DNA of 64,000 nucleotides, from the NCBI RefSeq assembly GCF_022965805.1, contig NC_133109.1, positions 4,317,869 through 4,381,868 on the forward strand, in the 5' to 3' direction. Below the pieces are notes generated by a model. That model was not told the origin of the DNA. It was given only the letters and a program-made list of their open reading frames with translations, and searched no databases. This DNA is from Primulina eburnea (lineage: Eukaryota; Streptophyta; Magnoliopsida; Lamiales; Gesneriaceae). Shown here in pieces: positions 34,201-46,195 of the stretch (the first letter of the stretch is position 1; every line of letters starts with the position of its first letter). A program made the position numbers and the translations under genes.

Positions 34201-36046
34201 TGAATTGTGATTACATTGACATCAAATTCACACAAAATCACTTTATTTTTTTTTTCAAATTCACAGAAAATCACTTTATTTTTTTATATTACAATTTGTC
34301 ATATTAATGGTGTTTAAGTCATTTTTTATTTTAGTTTAATAAGATCATTAATAGTGTATTTAACTCAATCAAACTAACTATTGTTTTAATTTACTTTAAA
34401 TTTAATTTTAAATACTTAAATTTATACATTGCCGTCAAATAATAATAGGAAGACAAAAGAGATGAGTCGGATTGAATAAAAATAAAGTATTAATAAATAT
34501 TAAGGTCATACAAAATTTCTTTCTCTCATTTAGAATAAAAATATTTTCAGACTCCTCATGTGTCAATAGAAATATACGATTGAGAGAAATATTTTTCTGT
34601 AATAGATTTCAAACACTGTTTTTAAGTTATTTAGTCAATTTTTTTATAAATGCTGCTAAATAAATATTATTAAATAATATGCTATATTTGATCATTTTTT
34701 GTTCTTGCAATGAGAGGAGTTTTTTTACCCTAGCGTTAACATGTTTGATTGTTATAAGTCATTTGTATTGATCATGTAATTGTGTTTGGATTGTTTTTGT
34801 TATTTGTTTGTTTGCACAATGAAAAGAGAAAACAAAATCAAATATCCAACATAAATGGTTATTTTTCAATTTTTTATTATTAAGATATTTTGTTATTTTT
34901 TAAACACATAATGCATGTTTTCTGTTTGCTTAGATTACTTAGTTTAAAGTGAGTTAGAAAATATTAAAAAATTGAAATATTTCTTCGTTTTTACCTTATG
35001 TCTCAGAATATCAAGGAATAATATTTTTTATTTATTGAGACAAATATATTTCCAAACTTCTGTCTATAAATCAATATTTAAATTTTTTACGACATTATTA
35101 TATTATCTAATCAATTTTTTTTACTTAGATTGATAGAAGGCATTTTAATTTGAGTTTTTATGTTTTTGTTTATATTATTTTTATAATATTATTTATTATG
35201 AAAATAATAGGTGAACTACAAAAATTGGTAGGTCTAAGAGTCCTCAAGTAAACGACAAATATGGATAAATTATTAAAATATATAATATCCAGTAGATTTT
35301 TGGCATGCGCTTTTGTTCTAATTCAATGATTATGCATGATTCTAAATTTTCATTATATCACAAGTTAACGCATGTTTTGTTGTTGCTACATATATTAGTC
35401 TAATATTTTTCTATGGTTTAAGAAAAATTGTGTGCCTTTGTATTATATTTTTACAGCTGCTTTTCTAAATAGTTTTATTATGATTTCAAGGCACCATTTT
35501 TCATTTGTGTTTTTTAAAGAAGTTGAATGAATATCTATAAAACGATGACATTAATAAGACGTCTTCTCTTTATTTAACAAAAATATTGGAAAATTTATAC
35601 AAATTGTAAATAATATGGGTTAATATTTAATTTGAGAGTGATTTATGCTTTTTATTGTTCGTATATACTTCAATTTCTTTGTTATTGTACTAAATAAATT
35701 ATTTTTAAACTTTGAGTTATCATTTTTTTTTTCTTATCGAGATTGTTTGTGTTATGATTTTTTTATTCGTTTTGGTTAGTATTGTTGGCGGTAATTGATT
35801 TTTCTGATATTATATGATGTGTCTTGTTGTTTATATAAAAATAAGTATGAGAGTACACCAATCAAACCACGTATTTTGGGTTTTCTGTTCTATGAAGAGA
35901 ATAATAAATGGTTTCTGTGAATTATATAATTTCTTGGTTTTTCATATATATAGTCTACGAAATGCGTCAAATTTTGAACAAAAAAGTTTCGACAAACATA
36001 GGATGAAAAAAAAAGACATGTTAAATAAAAAAAATATGTTGTGTGT
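34201..36046. other. AT-rich, no gene recognised
   Basis: No exon-like frame or known domain. By the Helitron hypothesis this is element body. Short frames at 34472-34663 and 35814-36083 have random-looking composition. Confidence 0.45.
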
Positions 36047-36051
36047 TACTA

Positions 36052-36400
36052 TGTTGGGTGCGATAATTGTCCCTGTTTGGTAGAGCGGTCGAACCGTGAT
36101 ACTTGAGCTGCTGTGCAGTTTAACAGATTTGAGTTGCACAATTACTACTAGCTATAGTTTTTGGTAAAGCTACAAACGCTCAGTCTTACAATTGGTATCA
36201 GAGCCAAGGTCACGGGTTTGATTCCCATTGATTGCAATGAGTGCAATTATAGGAGGAAGATTGTTGGGTGCAATAATTGTCCCTACTTGGTTGAGCGGCC
36301 GAACCGTGGTGCTTGAGCTGTTGCGCGGTTTAAAAGATTTGAGTTGTACCATTACTACTAGCTATAACTTTTGGTAAAACGGCAAGTGCTCAGTCCTACA
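36052..36400 (+). mobile_element. Complete TRIM (349 bp, two 139-bp LTRs)
   Basis: A terminal-repeat retrotransposon in miniature. LTR1 is 36052-36190 and LTR2 36262-36400, each 139 bp, both starting TGTTGGGTGC and ending CTTACA/CCTACA; by eye they differ at about 21 positions. Two bases after LTR1 is TGGTATCAGAGCC (36193-36205), a tRNA-Met primer site. A 71-bp interior ends in the purine tract AGGAGGAAGAT. Perfect 5-bp target duplication TACTA (36047-36051 and 36401-36405). It has no coding capacity and must have been mobilised in trans. Confidence 0.95.
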
Positions 36401-36405
36401 TACTA

Positions 36406-37588
36406 TGTCCTAATTTCTGTATGATATAATTCAAGCACATTTTTTTATAGATATTTGAAATTAGATCCAACTAAGTAACATGAAACATATACATATATAT
36501 ATTAAATCATATTTAAAGCAAAATTTTAAGATCAAGAATGATTCAGATTTAAATTTCAACGAATCACAATGAAGAAGAAATTGAAGAATTGTATGTGTAC
36601 ATTAAGTGTTATATAATGATTATGTTGCTACTTCATGGTTGTGCGACATATAAATGTCAATATTTCTCAATAAAATAGTTTTTCAAAAAGAAAAAATTCT
36701 TCATTCAGAAAAAAAAAATACATGAAAAACAAATTGTACATAATTTTCATTCTATTTATAATTGTATGAGAACAATTCTAAAGTTTTGTTGACACAATAT
36801 AATAGATGAATTCTGTGCATTTCATTGAGACATCGAGTCAGTTTCACTTTGTTTCCTCCAATATTATCTCAATATATTTCGAGGTGATACGAGATTGTTT
36901 TTGTCTCTTTTTTTTAGTCAAAGTGTCTAACTAGCTAATTCATAACATATATGATGTAGCATAGAAAACTCCTTGTCAAGTAAATTCACTTAGCCAAATA
37001 TTGAAATTCAAATAAAATTCTACAATATTTCATCAAATTAATTTTGACTATCGTAAAATGCTCATGAAATCTAAATGGTTATATTATTAGATGAGATATT
37101 GAATAAAACAAATACTTTGACATATATTAGAATGATATCTCATATGCATATTTTAATTACATTATTCGTATCTATTCTCAAGATTTTTAAAATACAATAA
37201 ATAATTTTGTATGTCGTTCTACAAGATAAAATATTATAAAACAAAATATAAACTCGCTAGAAGAAAATTTGTTTTGTTTCAATGAATAATATAATATTAT
37301 GTTCTAAACGCAACAAATGAGATTGAAACTATATCATCCTCATGACATGATGCACGCAATCATTATTGCAAAGCTTCCAAAAAATGACGATCAAAGATGA
37401 TTTTCTTGAATTGTGTCAAATTAAATGAGGACACAATTCTAAGATATAGTCATTTGAAGAGATTTCAAGTAATTTTTCTCACAGTGATTGAGAAATAGTT
37501 GTTGAAAATTTATTAATCTTATAGCTATAGACGATCAGATATTTGCTGAGCATACCAAAATAATTATATGCATATTATAACAAACTAC
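36406..37588. other. AT-rich, no gene recognised
   Basis: No coding signal or structured repeat beyond homopolymer runs. Confidence 0.45.
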
Positions 37589-37596
37589 GACAAAGA

Positions 37597-38096
37597 CAGG
37601 GGCGGATCCACTGTAGGGCCGGAGGGGGCCACGGCCCCCCTGAATTTTTTTAATTTTTTTTACTATGTAAGATATATTTTATTATTTAGTATATATATTA
37701 TTTGACCCATCAAAATTTTAAGTATCTATAATTAGTCTAATGGTTAAAGACTTTCGAGGTTTACACATATGGTCCATGTTTAATTCTTTTTATACGCTGT
37801 TTTTTGACATTGTTCTGCAATTTTTTTTTTTTTTTGAAAACCTAAATAACGGGCTTTTACATAGTCCCAACTTAAAACCTTTATAGTTGGTTAATACAAA
37901 CACAATCAAGAAAGCCATTTGAAATAATAACCTTTTGCAAAACATCTGCTATATTGTCGACTGACGAGTGAAATATTGTGGGACGCGAGTTCGGAGACAC
38001 GTCAGAAGGAAAGACAAGGATTCTTGGAATTTTTTCTACGTTCAGGAATTGAGGTAGACCGGGCCCCCCAAACATATCATTTTGGATCCGTCCCTG
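37597..38096. mobile_element. hAT-type MITE with perfect 8-bp duplication (500 bp)
   Basis: Begins CAGGGGCGGATCCA and ends TGGATCCGTCCCTG, near-perfect inverted tips. The octamer GACAAAGA is identical at 37589-37596 and 38097-38104. Inner GGGGGCC-type motifs mirror each other (GGCCACGGCCCCCC at left, GGGCCCCCCAAA at right). It is non-coding. Confidence 0.93.
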
Positions 38097-38342
38097 GACA
38101 AAGAGTTTTTGAGTTGTCAAAATCAACCAAGAAGCATATTGGAAAGTGTGTCAATTGGATAAGATAATTTCTCTGATTCATATACCGTCTATGGTCATGA
38201 TTTTTTATTTTTTATGGCTTAGTTTGTTTTATTTGATAAATGTTATTAACCATGTTTTAATTCATTTAAATATTATCAAAATTTCGTACATATATTTTCA
38301 GCGGTTTAGGTTTTTACGTGCAACGCACGTGCATTTTTCTAG

Positions 38343-38870
38343 TAATATTCAAAAAGGTCAAACTATATTAAGTGGCGCTCTATATCGTTTAAGCTTTAAT
38401 ACACTTAAGCTCGATTAAGTAATCGCTTTTTAGAGCACAATATTTCATATTTTTTGAATGAATATGTAATAATTTCAAATATGTGTTTACTTGTTATCGA
38501 TGTCTTTATGTATTTTTTAATCTGTGACCCGAAGTTTACAATTATTTACTGTAATAAAAGCACTTATTTTTAATTTTTCGCCTCACAACTCATCAAACAC
38601 ATATACGACTCATCTGGCATTTTTACCAAAAGCTCGAGCAAGGAACGGCGTTCATTCTTACATTTCAAGCTTAAAGAAGTGTGTTGGTTATATTAGTTTG
38701 TATTGGTCATAAATGGCGTTTCTCTTATTTTACGTTTGTTTTCTTTTTTCTTTTTTTTTTAATGAAAGTATTTTTCATTAAAATGGGTAAAAAGTTTGAG
38801 ATACAAATACACTGGGCATACCCAGGGCTTTCACAAGCCGAATTCAAAGATAATCATATGGAGAACCTTT
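38343..38870. other. No supported gene
   Basis: AT-rich sequence between the Helitron 3' end and a LINE fragment; short frames without recognisable domains. Confidence 0.4.
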
Positions 38871-38875
38871 AATTG

Positions 38876-39180
38876 CAATGGAGAATGACACCGAGGTTGG
38901 TGATAAAGGGTGATAAAGGGTCTCTTGATAGTACCTCAAGACATATGGAGAACAAGATTGGTGATAAAGGGTCCCCTTGGCGCAGCCCACGTTTACCCTC
39001 AAAATGCCCATTCATATGCCCGTTAATTGCAATGGAGAATGACACCGAGGTAACACACTCTATGACCCAATCAATAAGTCTTGCCGGAAAGTTAAAGACA
39101 GTGAGTACCTCTTTTAGGAAATCCTAGTCCACAGTTTCGTAAGCCTTTTGAATATCCACTTTGAGCATACATCTCGGTGA
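38876..39180 (-). pseudogene. LINE reverse transcriptase fragment
   Basis: On the minus strand the frame reads DIQKAYETVD (first RT Asp region), LTFRQDLLIGS-like and CHSPLQLTG-like segments in a shifted frame, then a GLRQGDPLSP-like segment (GCGCCAAGGGGACCC region), the conserved RT block of plant L1 elements. An in-frame TAG replaces the Trp after TVD, and frames shift. The 24-bp phrase ATTGCAATGGAGAATGACAC occurs twice (38873 and 39030), so the fragment is also rearranged by duplication. It is dead. Confidence 0.65.
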
Positions 39181-39738
39181 ACCCCTTTTCCTCGTGGGCT
39201 AGCCCAGAATGGCCTAATTTCGGGTCATGGAAAGGAAACCAACTTCTTTGTGGGAAAGGAAACCATTTGGCCATGGAAACCTATATTGCCCACAAGTTAT
39301 CCACTTTTAGCTTGACATCCAACTAGCCTAGCCCAGAATGGCCTAATTTCGGGTCCAGTTTTTAAATAACGGGCCTTAATCGTGGGCTAGCTAGGCTTTC
39401 GGCCCGAATTTTTGGGAACAAGCTTGGTGTTTCTAAACCCTATATTTTGTTTTTGTTTTGCTCAACTTAATTAGAATATCAGAAATGGAAATTCTTTCTC
39501 AACATTCTTATCCGATATTTTTTGTTTAATCCAAAAGTAAGACTTACATTCAGGATTTAAAGGCATATCAGTTTGATCACTAGTCCGGTTATGAAAACAT
39601 TGTTACCGACTTATGATTTTTAGCAACTTTTCATAATTTATAAAGTTAATAACTTGTGTAAAAACATAATCTTTTTGCGAACATTCACTGAATATAATTT
39701 CAAATTCATTTAAAATTATTATAATTGCATTTGATTAG
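39181..39738. other. No gene; short direct repeats
   Basis: The phrase AGCCCAGAATGGCCTAATTT occurs at about 39200 and 39329 in direct order with neighbouring GGGCTAGC motifs. Otherwise featureless. Confidence 0.4.
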
Positions 39739-39746
39739 ATTAATAA

Positions 39747-39931
39747 GAATAAGTCTTTTGTAAGACAGTCTCACGAATATTTATCTGTGAAACGGGTCAA
39801 CCCTACTAATATATTCATAATAAAAAATAATAATCTTAGCATAAAAAATAACATTTTTCATAAATGACCCAAATAAGAGATTCGTCTCACAAAATACGAC
39901 CCGTGAGACCGTCTCACACAAGTTTTTTCCA
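39747..39931 (-). mobile_element. GTGAGAC-family MITE downstream of the GDSL gene
   Basis: Minus orientation, from GAATAAGTCTTTTGTAAGAC to CGTCTCACACAAGTTTTTTC. Flanks ATTAATAA (39739-39746 and 39932-39939) form an 8-bp duplication. Confidence 0.75.
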
Positions 39932-40295
39932 ATTAATAAATATTGGATTTGCAATCTACCCAATATAAATTGATTTTGAGTTTCAAATAACTCAATCCAA
40001 AATTCCAAATGGCAATTGAAAATTATAAATATTCAAAAGTCATACAAAGTAATGAAATTCAGTTCAAAAACTTTATATTATCTTAAAATGAAGTGTAGAG
40101 ATGTATTTATAAACTTTTGATGATTTGATTTATAACATATTGACGTGTTTATTACAAATAGATGACAAACCTATTTGGCCCTTATCGTCGTAGACAATAT
40201 TATATCATGTAAAGAACAAGCTAAACAAAACAGGAAGAACAACAAGAAAACAAACATAATGGATCGGATGCAATAAGTTCATTATAATCAATCGA

Positions 40296-42085
40296 TCAAG
40301 TAATAAGACCGATCCCTTGAATGATCAAGCTGTCGGCGAGAAGCTGATTTGCAGCCTGAGACGGATGCACGCTGTCCCAGAACACGTACTCGGACGCGTT
40401 GCTGCAGGTGCCTATCGACTTGGGATTGCAAAGCAACGTCGTTGTCTCCACCGTGCCAGTCCCACAACAACCTTTCGTTGCTTCTTTGAACCCTACAAAA
40501 CAATAACAACAAAAACGGGATTAATCTTGGAATGTATTTTTATTGCCAACGCCGGTTAGGGAATGTTGATTCTTGGTACCGTTTTTGGCAGGATTTGAAA
40601 TGATGTCGTTTAGAGGTTTGTAGATGTCGAAAATAACGAGCTTGAGGCCTGGAAGTTGTTTCAGCAGCTGTTTTGCCGCCGAGTTGAGCTTCTTGTTAAA
40701 AGATTGAGCATCGCTGTTGAGCCTGGATACACAGCCGCTTTGTTGGAAACCGAATAGGGTTCTTGCTGCAGGGAGGCAGCCTGTTGGTGGAAGTGAAGTC
40801 GCCCCAATTCTTCTTGCTCCTAACCCATGTAAAGTCTGTTCCAAACATACAAGCCAAGATCCAGGGTTCATTTTTCACATGCTTGCGCACACGCACACGC
40901 ACACGCAACAGAGTATATATAAAACTTATTTGTACCTTGATTGTATTTGTGAAGATGCCAACAAGATATGAAGAGTACTGATCGGGAGTGTAGGCTTTGT
41001 TGAGAAAAGGGTTCACATAATAATTCTGAACAAAATCACTGCTTCCAAACGACACTATGTACACGGCACCACTAATAATTGATGCTGCTTGACTGCTTCC
41101 AGCTACACTTTTTAGCTTCCCTTGGTACTCTTTGTAGTACTGTATTTGCTGCGATAATGGAATTGCTTGCTGCAAATATATAGATAATTTAATCCAGCTC
41201 CTAGTTAATAAATGGTTGATAAATACTTGAATAAATTAATTAAATTATATAATGGAGTGTCAAATGACTTGTTTGGTGTACTCAGAAAGAGATAGTAGTG
41301 ACATTGGCATGATTTTATTATGATATTCTCACACTTAGAAGGGCTGTACGATCATCATATCCAGATCCTGCGGAAGCAAAATTGGTTCCTATAAGAAGGC
41401 TCTTTCCGGTTGCCTGTGGACTGAGATACGCCGGCGGATAGCTCGTAAATCCAAGATTTTCAGCTGCATCAGTCAAATATACACACAAGAGTCCCATTTC
41501 TTCAGCAAATGCCTCAGTTTCACTGGAAATTAGCTAAGTTTAATTTGTACAAGTTCACATACTACTATTATTTATAGCTAGTCACGACTTTGAAGAATTC
41601 AAAATCTTGAATTTTGTTAAAATCAAACATCCCATTTAGTTTCCTTAGCAAATGTCATCGATTTTCATGAACTAATAAAAAAAATTTGAACTTGTAATGA
41701 AAGTTAGTCAGACTATTATATATATATATATATATGAATGAATCTACTTAGTTAGAGGAATCAGCATGATTTGTGACAAAATCATGGGATCTGTGACAGA
41801 ATATGTTGATCACTGAACGTAATGAGGTCGCTAAAAGCAAGATTTACCAGTAATATCCGTGGCTAATTTCCCATTACAGAACCTTCCTGTAGCTTCGTGG
41901 TTCTTGAAATCCCTGCCGTAAGGTGGATAATTGGCCTTGAAAATGGTGTGAACATAATCATTATTTCCCACATCAACCACAGAATCGCCAAATGTGATGA
42001 TCGCAGGAACCAATGAAAGGCTCTGAGAGTTAACACAGCTGCACAAAATGGCAAAAGCCAATGCACAGACCAAAGTAAACCCCAT
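40296..42085 (-). CDS. GDSL esterase/lipase, 351 aa, five exons
   Basis: Exons 41848-42085, 41333-41463, 40936-41169, 40580-40835 and 40296-40492 (238, 131, 234, 256, 197 nt) join with GT-AG splice sites to 1056 nt, 352 codons with the stop. A hydrophobic signal peptide spans residues 1-20, so the enzyme enters the secretory pathway. Block I is ITFGDSVVDVGNND, with the nucleophile Ser35. Block II follows as GTNFASAGSGYDD. Block III reads VSFGSSDFVQNYYVNP; many relatives of this subfamily read GSSD or GTND here. Block V is WDSVHPSQAANQ, with the Asp and His of the catalytic triad. This is the plant five-exon GDSL class acting on acyl esters, for example of cuticle or pollen lipids; substrate unknown. 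The gene looks intact; a TATA-like GCATATAAAC lies about 80 bp upstream. Confidence 0.95.
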
Positions 42086-43116
42086 ATGTTATTTTTTTTA
42101 CGAAAATATGTGAATTTCAAGAACTTTTAGATCATGAGATTTCGGACTTTAAGGCAGGATGTTTATATGCACATGGAGTTTGATGCTCAGTGCCCTTGGT
42201 GTTGAATAAGGGAGTTGAGCGTTGGGATCGCCATTAATGATTTGTTAAAGAAGTGGTTCTGAGACATTAAAAGCATTGCACTCTAGTAAATGCATATATA
42301 TCCTCTATTTCTTCGAGTACAAATTTTCTGATCTACTTGTAGTTGTAAGAATATGGTTAATATATTTGGCACAAGAAAATATATGAAGTTAGTCTCAATA
42401 TCCCAGCTCGCAAGCTTAGTTGAGTTTGGTTAGTGCATGCTATATTGAAACACGACTAGTTTATCAAGAACATGACCGCCCTAGCTCGACTCGACTCGAT
42501 CAAGTATTTAAGATTGGATAACCTACTCAATATTTAAAGAACCTCTCTGCATGGTCGTACCCAAAATTTTATACGACGGAAGATATTGGGGTCTGTGGAC
42601 AAACTAAAACTTAGATTTTTATGAAATTTAAACCAACAAAATCTAACTTCTTATTTATTTTCAATTGAAGGATGCAATTAATCACTTTCTGTAGCTGTAC
42701 AATGAAGTCTTGGGTCGTACACGTTACATTTATCTTCAATTCCTTAGTTGTCACACATAAAATAATGATCCAATAATATATAATATGAAGCAAATAAAGT
42801 AGTTGGGAAGCATGCTGAAAATGCATCTGGGCTGCGGCCACCATGGGCAGTAATGGTCGCATGTGATTGACTTAATTTCTCAAGCACAAGATTTGGTAGA
42901 TCTAGCTTTCTTGAGACGGGGAAAAAAAGGAGAGAGACATATAAGTGTTTTTAAATTTATTGCAAGGAGTTGACAATTAAATGGTTGTAAAATAGTTTCA
43001 AGCACTTGAATTTATTGCGCAGCATCAAATTTCTTTCGTAACTAAAAAGTACTTTTGTAAACAAGTAGACGTTGGTAGGATATTCTTTGTTTGATCTTGA
43101 ATTTCGGAAACTATAT
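42086..43116. other. GDSL promoter and intergenic region
   Basis: Probable TATA box at about 42160-42169 on the minus strand (GCATATAAAC). No other gene or element recognised. Confidence 0.45.
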
Positions 43117-43240
43117 GTTTGGGATTGCTCAGGCTTGAAAAGTAATCGAAACATGATGTAATTGAGCTGTTTTATCAGTTAAAAATTTGAGTAGCTATCT
43201 GCTATCATTTTTGATAAAACGATAAATGTTCGATCTAATA
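43117..43240 (+). mobile_element. TRIM LTR fragment
   Basis: TTGAGCTGTTTTATCAGTTA, AAATTTGAGTAGCTA and TTTTTGATAAAACGATAAAT follow the order of the 139-bp LTR at 36262-36400, diverged. No partner LTR, primer site or duplication is seen, so it is a fragment or decayed solo LTR. Confidence 0.5.
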
Positions 43241-44168
43241 TATATATATATTAGAGGGCATTAAATGTGGGCTTTTATAAGATATGAATATCGTCGGCTC
43301 ATTTTTTGGTTAATATGGTGTATTTGCTTGAAGTTTGAGGTGGATGCAAGAATATTGGGAGATGACAACTGAGTATAATCAGTGACCAACTAATTTGTGC
43401 TGCACGGTACGACTCCTTACGACATTTTTCGGCACGTTGGCTGAAAATGTTTCATGTTTGATGGGGATGACAATGTTTTACGAGGGGAAACACACGTAGA
43501 AAGGTGAAATCCCGCACCTCTCCACGGCCAACTCAAGCTTTGCGGAGAAGATGTAAATCACGGGGACCGAACGACCTCTTGAGTTGGAGGTTCATTTTAT
43601 CCAAGGGGAATGCTCCCCACACTGAGTTGAACCTTTTATTAGACCAAGTCTTCCACCCTAATACCAACTTGGTTACGCCGCGAGGACCTCTCTATCTCTA
43701 TGTGTATGATGACCATTACATGAGAAGGATATTTTCTACCTATTCTATGAATGTGGTTCATCCCAAAACAAGATCCTTCCACCCGTTTTAGGGTTGGGGT
43801 TACACCTACTTCCAGTAAGCATACGGCCAAATTTTATATTTATTTTATTTAAGAACTTGGATATTTAAAAAGTGTGCAAGAGTTCGAAATAAATTTTCTA
43901 TAAAGGGAAAGAGAGACAGGAGATTGTGTGTTTGAATTCTATTCTATAATTGGGCAGGCCTTGACCTACATCCATCACTTTTTTTGTAGGAGATGAATTT
44001 AGTCTGGGAGCAGTCGAGGACTTGAAGAGAATGAGCTGTGACCTACGACTTTTATATATACTAGTAGTCCTGGTTGGCGTGTGAAAAATTAATTAGTCAA
44101 AATTGTTTTCTTCATCGATTGAATAGACGTTTTTATCAGTTTTTTGAGTTTTGTATGTGTTAATATAT
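43241..44168. other. No recognised gene
   Basis: A less AT-rich patch at 43500-43830 keeps a 95-codon frame open on the plus strand, but no domain, start context or splice structure supports a gene; it may be part of an unrecognised retroelement. Confidence 0.35.
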
Positions 44169-44345
44169 GGAGTAGGTCTCTTGTGAGACGATATCACGAA
44201 TATTTATTTGTGAGACGGGTCCATCCTACCGATATTCACAATAAAAAGTAATACTCTTAGCTTAAAAAGTAATATATTTTCATAGATCTCAAATAAGATA
44301 TTCGTCTCACAAACGACTCGTGAGACCGTTTCACACAAGTTTTTT
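44169..44345 (-). mobile_element. GTGAGAC-family MITE
   Basis: AGTAGGTCTCTTGTGAGAC at the left and GACCGTTTCACACAAGTTTT at the right, with the family's central block between. The right flank is immediately followed by a partial second copy. Confidence 0.7.
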
Positions 44346-44459
44346 CCTAAAAAATAATACACTTAGCATAAAAAGTAATATTTTTTCATGGATGACCCAA
44401 ATAAGATATTTGTCTCACAAAATACAATCCGTGAAACTGTCTTACACAAGTTTTTGTCA
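44346..44459 (-). mobile_element. Truncated GTGAGAC-family copy abutting the previous one
   Basis: It starts in the middle of the element (AATAATACACTTAGCATAAA) and continues through TTTTTTCATGGATGACCCAA to CTTACACAAGTTTTTGTC. Only the right two thirds are present, in the same orientation as the neighbour. This could be an insertion into another copy or unequal recombination. Confidence 0.65.
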
Positions 44460-44507
44460 CACGGATATACCAGCTTACCAAATTTAGTTACTAAAATAGT
44501 CACATTC

Positions 44508-44509
<2 letters not shown>

Positions 44510-44558
<49 letters not shown>
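44510..44558. repeat. (AAT)n microsatellite
   Basis: About 16 uninterrupted AAT units. Confidence 0.95.
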
Positions 44559-44559
<1 letters not shown>

Positions 44560-45866
44560 CAACTTCATATAGAAAATCACATAATTATTTGAATTTGAAA
44601 ACATTTTAAAAAAAAATTGACAATTTCACAAATAAAAAACAATTACTTGTAAGGTACAATAATCAATTTTGAATGTATTAAACTAAAACATGGTTATATT
44701 AATTAAATTTATTTAACTATTTCACTGTTCATTATAACAATAGAGTGTGAATTTTTAGCTTTTAAAATTGTAAATCCGAGATTATAAGTAATAAAATAGA
44801 AAATTATTTTATATTTTTTATACTATTTTCTAATTTTAAATTTATGTGTTAATAATTGTTTTGGCTTGATGATTAAGTGTTGGTTTTAGTATTCTAAATA
44901 TTGAGAAACTTTGACATAGTTACTTATAAATTTAAATTAATTCATTATGAAATAAAAAGTTTTATTTTTTTAATTTTAATTATATGAAATTAAGGTTTTT
45001 TTAAAATTAGAATCAACTTTTCTTTATGATATGAGTAAAATATTATTTATTTCTTTTGTTAATTATTATATCTGTATTTTTAATTTTTTTAATACCCCAA
45101 CATAAAAATCCTAGCTCCGTATAATTTATTGTTTTTGTAATTTCAAATTATTTATTACTTGTGATGTAAATTGTAAAATTTTAAAATGAAAGTGATTCGT
45201 CGTTTTGCCCTATGCATTGAGGCATCAGGCATGCACCCAAGCATATGCATTGGAATGCTCAATTTCATCATGTATTCATTTCAACTTTTTTTAGAGTTAT
45301 TGTAAACTAATTTTATTATATATTTATACTTCAAAATTGTTGTATATTTTCTTATTATTCTCTTTTGTTCAAGAATTTAGTTAAGAAATTCAGAAAATAA
45401 TTTCGAATATCAGGTTTTAAATAAAATAGTCTGGAGTTGACAATATTAAATATTAATTATTATAATTATTTTATTATATAGTAAGATTTGCTTATTCAAT
45501 TAACTATGATAAATTTTTGGTTGTTCAACGGTTCTCAATAGGGTGATTTGAATTTTAATATATTATTTTATATAAATAATTGAGTAAAACATGTTTAATT
45601 ATCTGTAAATGAATCACACCTATTTCGGATATTTGTCTCGTTAGCAGTTTCTTTTAAAAATGTTGATGATATTGTATGAGTTAAGAGTTCAGATAATCTT
45701 ATCGGATATTATATCTTGGGAATAATATAAACAATCGTGTATTGGTGTATTTAAATCATATATGGAGTTCTATGGTATTTTACAGTGTGACTTGCGTTTA
45801 TTTGATAATCATCTTATTATTGCTCTTGTTGAACGGTGACGTCATGAGACGCGTACATTTAACTTT
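44559..45866. other. AT-rich, no gene recognised
   Basis: No exon-like frame, domain or structured repeat is visible. Confidence 0.5.
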
Positions 45867-46195
45867 TATAGGACCAAACGCTTTTCACTTTACCAAATAT
45901 TATAGCTGGTGTTAACGGTACAATTTAAATATTCAAGCACTATGTTTTGATTGCTCTATTCAGCATGGATAATTATTGCACCAAAAAATCTCTCTCCAAA
46001 TAATTTCACTTATTGCAATCAATAAGAATCAAACTTGTGACATTATCTCTGATATCAATTATATGACCGAATGTTTAATGCCTAACCGAAAATATAGTTT
46101 ATGGTAATGGTGCAACTTAAATCTTTTAAACCATACAAGAACTCAAACATCACGTTTCGATTGCTTTACTCGATAGAAACAATTATTACACTCCA
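45867..46195 (-). mobile_element. Diverged TRIM copy (two LTRs)
   Basis: In minus orientation both LTRs are recognisable by ATAATTATTGCACC/ACAATTATTACACTCC ends and by AACTTAAATCTTTTAAACCAT and ATTTAAATATTCAAGCAC blocks. Between them ATCTCTGATATCAAT (46045-46059) is the inverse of the tRNA-Met primer site of the complete TRIM. It is considerably older than the copy at 36052. Confidence 0.65.

Larger units (their letters stand above)
30305..38342 (+). mobile_element. Candidate non-autonomous Helitron with nested insertions
   Basis: The proposed 3' end is clear: TTACGTGCAACGCACGTGC contains the hairpin ACGTGC-AAC-GCACGT, then TTTTT and CTAG at 38339-38342, followed by T. The 5' end is placed at the first TCTATACTAATATAAATAT (30305, preceded by A), the Helitron-like 5' style. 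The same start motif recurs many times to about 34200, so the true 5' end could be any of these. No Rep/helicase is present. A solo LTR, a TRIM and a hAT MITE lie inside. The 3' terminus is well supported; the span is inferred. Confidence 0.45.

Noticed and set aside
36193..36205. Primer-binding site as part of a tRNA gene
   Set aside because: Only about 13 bases match the tRNA 3' end complement and no cloverleaf can be drawn; it is the TRIM primer site.
43504..43830. 95-codon frame near TRIM fragments
   Set aside because: No domain or gene structure recognised; may belong to an unidentified retroelement.
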